DNA of 64,000 bases from Streptomyces sp. MP131-18 (GTDB lineage Bacteria; Actinomycetota; Actinomycetes; Streptomycetales; Streptomycetaceae), in assembly GCF_001984575.1 (NCBI RefSeq), contig NZ_LZNS01000001.1:1630754-1694753 (forward strand), given 5' to 3'. Both the position numbers and the translations under genes were made by a program. Positions 62,311-64,000 of this stretch are shown here, in pieces. The notes under the pieces were generated by a model that was given only the letters and a program-made list of their open reading frames with translations, was not told the DNA's origin and searched no databases. Every line of letters begins with the position of its first letter. The stretch's first letter is position 1.

Positions 62311-63258
62311 TCAGGATGTGACCGTCCGTTCGAGCAAGCCCCAGGCGCGCGCCTCAAGCTCCCCCGCCGCCCCTCGCGCCCCGCTCAGCCAGCGCACGCG
62401 GGGGTCGCGGCGGAACCAGCTCTCCTGCCGGCGGGCGAAGCGCCGGGTGGCGCGGATCGTCTCCTCGCGCGCCTCCTCCTCGGTGCGGTCCCCGGCCAGC
62501 GCGGCGAGCACCTGCTGGTAGCCCAGGGCCCTGGACGCGGTCCGCCCCTCGCGTAGTCCCGCGCGCTCAAGGGCGCGGACCTCCTCGACCAGCCCGGCCC
62601 GCCACATGCGGTCCACGCGGGTGGCGATGCGGTCGTCCAGCTCGGCACGTTCGACGCCGACCCCGATCTGGAGTGTGCGGTAGACGTCGCGCTCCCCCGC
62701 GGGTCCCGGGAGTCTGGCGGTGAACGGGCGGCCGGTGATCTCGATGACTTCGAGGGCGCGGACGATCCGCCGCCCGTTGCTCGGCAGAATGGCCTCGGCG
62801 GCGCGCGGGTCGGCCGCGGCCAGCCGGGCGTGCAGCGCGCCGCTGCCGTGTTCGGCGAGCTCCGCGTCGATCCTGGCCCTGACCGCGGGGTCGGTGCCCG
62901 GGAAGTCGAGCGCCTCGACGGCGCCGCGGACGTAGAGCCCCGAGCCGCCCACCAGGACGGGGGTGCGGCCCGCGGCGAGCAGCCGGTCGATCCGTTCCCT
63001 GGCGAGGGTCTGGTACTCGGCGACGCTCGCGGGTCTGGTCACGTCCCAGATGTCCAGCAGGTGATGCGGGACGCCCCGCCGTTCGGCGGGCGTGAGTTTG
63101 GCGGTGCCGATATCCATGCCGCGGTAGAGCTGCATGGAGTCGGCGTTGATCACCTCGCCGCCGAGGCGGGCGGCGAGGGCGACGCCGAGGTCGGACTTAC
63201 CCGCGGCGGTGGGCCCCACCACGGCGACGACCTGGGGAACTTCGGCTCCGTCGTACAC
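62311..63258 (-). CDS. miaA: tRNA dimethylallyltransferase
   Basis: Adds a dimethylallyl group to A37 of tRNAs that read codons beginning with U. The 315-residue enzyme has the P-loop GPTAAGKS at residues 15-22, the substrate loop NADSMQLYRGMDIGTAK, and the DxxxR-type catalytic region VGGSGLYVRG. The GTG at 63258 follows GGGAG at a good distance and gives the normal length. A much longer open frame upstream is not supported by homology. Confidence 0.94.
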   Translation of the reverse strand: MYDGAEVPQVVAVVGPTAAGKSDLGVALAARLGGEVINADSMQLYRGMDIGTAKLTPAERRGVPHHLLDIWDVTRPASVAEYQTLARERIDRLLAAGRTPVLVGGSGLYVRGAVEALDFPGTDPAVRARIDAELAEHGSGALHARLAAADPRAAEAILPSNGRRIVRALEVIEITGRPFTARLPGPAGERDVYRTLQIGVGVERAELDDRIATRVDRMWRAGLVEEVRALERAGLREGRTASRALGYQQVLAALAGDRTEEEAREETIRATRRFARRQESWFRRDPRVRWLSGARGAAGELEARAWGLLERTVTS

Positions 63259-63397
63259 GGGGGCAGTCTCCCAGATCCGGCCGGAGCCCTCGAACGAGCG
63301 ACGTGACGGACCGCGGCCCGGGTCGTTTGGCGTTCCGAGGTTCCGTTCGCCGTTTCTGGGCGGAATATCACCCACACGAGTAAGGTCAGGAGTAGTC

Positions 63398-63676
63398 ATG
63401 GGAGTGCTTGCCTGGTTCCGCCGCCGTCGGCCGGACACGGAGGAGCAGCCGCCGGACGGCCAGGCCCGGGCCGCCGCGCCCGAGGCGGAGCGGGCACCGG
63501 CCGGGTCCGGGGCCGCCGCAGAGTCCGGGTGCCCGGCCGGGGCCGGGGCCGCGGCGGAGTCCGGCGCGGGGGCCGCGGAAGCCGAGGCCGACGCGGACGG
63601 CGTCGGCATTCCGAAGCAGACCGCGGCGACGGAGGCCGCGGACAGCGAGGCGGGCGAGGGAGCGGCCCGCCCGTAG
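63398..63676 (+). CDS. Small Ala/Glu-rich protein, unknown
   Basis: A 92-residue protein with AGGAG six bases before the ATG. It starts MGVLAWFRRRR, a short hydrophobic-basic patch that might contact the membrane. The rest is a low-complexity Ala/Gly/Glu tail, probably disordered. No family is recognised. It is followed 33 bases later by the antitoxin-like gene, so they may form a small operon. Confidence 0.5.
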   Translation: MGVLAWFRRRRPDTEEQPPDGQARAAAPEAERAPAGSGAAAESGCPAGAGAAAESGAGAAEAEADADGVGIPKQTAATEAADSEAGEGAARP

Positions 63677-63709
63677 CCGCCCGCGGCGGCCGACAGGAAG
63701 GTGACCACG

Positions 63710-63925
63710 ATGAGCTTCATCAACCGGCTCAAGGACAAGCTCAGTCAGAACCGCGACAAGGTCGAGACGGGTATGGACAAGGCCGCGCGGGCGGCGGACT
63801 CGGCGACCAAGGGGAAGTACCGCGGCCGGATCGAGACCGGGGCGAAGAAGGCCAAGGGAGCCATCGGCCGCTTCACACAGGGCGACGGGCGCCGCGACGA
63901 GGGAGAGGGCGGCGGCCGCCGCTGA
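63710..63925 (+). CDS. MT0933/Rv0909-like antitoxin family protein
   Basis: A 71-residue, highly charged helical protein. The pattern KLSQNRDKVETGMDKAARAADSATKGKYRGRIETGAKKAK matches the MT0933-like family, annotated as antitoxins from a mycobacterial precedent. No toxin gene is adjacent in this window, so a true toxin-antitoxin role is unproven; it may be a stress-related DNA- or membrane-associated peptide. I favour the ATG at 63710, ten bases after GGAAG, over the GTG at 63701. Confidence 0.6.
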   Translation: MSFINRLKDKLSQNRDKVETGMDKAARAADSATKGKYRGRIETGAKKAKGAIGRFTQGDGRRDEGEGGGRR

Positions 63926-63945
63926 CGCCCCCGCCCGCCGCCCGG

Positions 63946-64000
63946 TCAGGACCAGGACGCGACGAAGTAGCCGACCCCGTAGGGCGCGGAATCGTACAGC
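63946..64000 (-). CDS. C-terminal end of an unidentified gene (5' end outside window)
   Basis: Only the last 17 complete codons and stop are present, reading LYDSAPYGVGYFVASWS. The ending resembles that of extradiol-dioxygenase-like (class III, LigB-type) proteins often found beside miaA in Streptomyces, but the fragment is too short for a firm assignment. Confidence 0.4.
   Translation of the reverse strand, partial: LYDSAPYGVGYFVASWS

Overview
The window is one contiguous stretch of a high-GC actinobacterial chromosome, almost certainly Streptomyces or a close relative. The signs are the strong G/C preference at third codon positions, frequent GTG and TTG starts with GGAGG-type ribosome binding sites, and gene order: sepH beside a rhodanese, parC and parE either side of a variable segment, hrdB beside whiH, and nrdR-nrdJ divergent from lexA. 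From memory this follows the conserved core of S. coelicolor around hrdB (SCO5820), roughly SCO5790 to SCO5860, read in the opposite direction. I see no rRNA, tRNA, CRISPR array, insertion sequence or prophage.

Layout. 1-7.5 kb: inositol monophosphatase (cut by the window edge), ferrochelatase, SepH, rhodanese, VOC protein, thymidine kinase, a phosphodiesterase and DUF5998. 7.5-18 kb: a GNAT/acyl-CoA-synthetase lysine acetyltransferase, HPr, a GntR regulator, a pair of M16 peptidase subunits, topoisomerase IV subunit A and a CobW GTPase. 18-26 kb: an accessory alpha-glucan utilisation operon between parC and parE, consisting of a GH87 secreted alpha-glucanase, a GH13 alpha-glucosidase, two sugar permeases, a binding lipoprotein and a LacI regulator. 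26-37 kb: ParE, a zinc-ribbon protein, a trypsin-like protease, the principal sigma factor HrdB, WhiH, an ABC transporter, an NrtR-like Nudix protein and DUF4192. 37-43 kb: a RecQ helicase fused to a phosphoribosyltransferase domain, RNase HII, a histidine phosphatase, a YdbC-like protein, an SDR protein and a secreted predicted beta-propeller. 43-50 kb: NrdJ, NrdR, LexA, DinG. 50-54.6 kb: an NRPS-independent siderophore operon (synthetase, acetyltransferase, synthetase). 54.9-64 kb: an acidic lipoprotein protease, PanD, HflX, an RshA-type RSH protein, DapF, a membrane protein, MiaA and two small proteins.

The genes fall into functional groups. DNA maintenance and SOS: parC/parE, recQ, rnhB, lexA, dinG, nrdRJ. 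Growth, division and development: hrdB, whiH, sepH, rshA. Nutrient scavenging: the alpha-glucan operon and the siderophore operon. The most interesting non-coding signals are two identical consensus DnaA boxes 40 bp apart in front of recQ, paired NrdR-like boxes plus a LexA box in one divergent region, a sigma-WhiG-like promoter for whiH, a small open reading frame in the hrdB leader, and several clean inverted repeats with no known regulator. No radically new system is evident. The alpha-glucan operon, the RecQ-PRTase gene with its DnaA boxes, and the stripped-down siderophore operon are the best leads.
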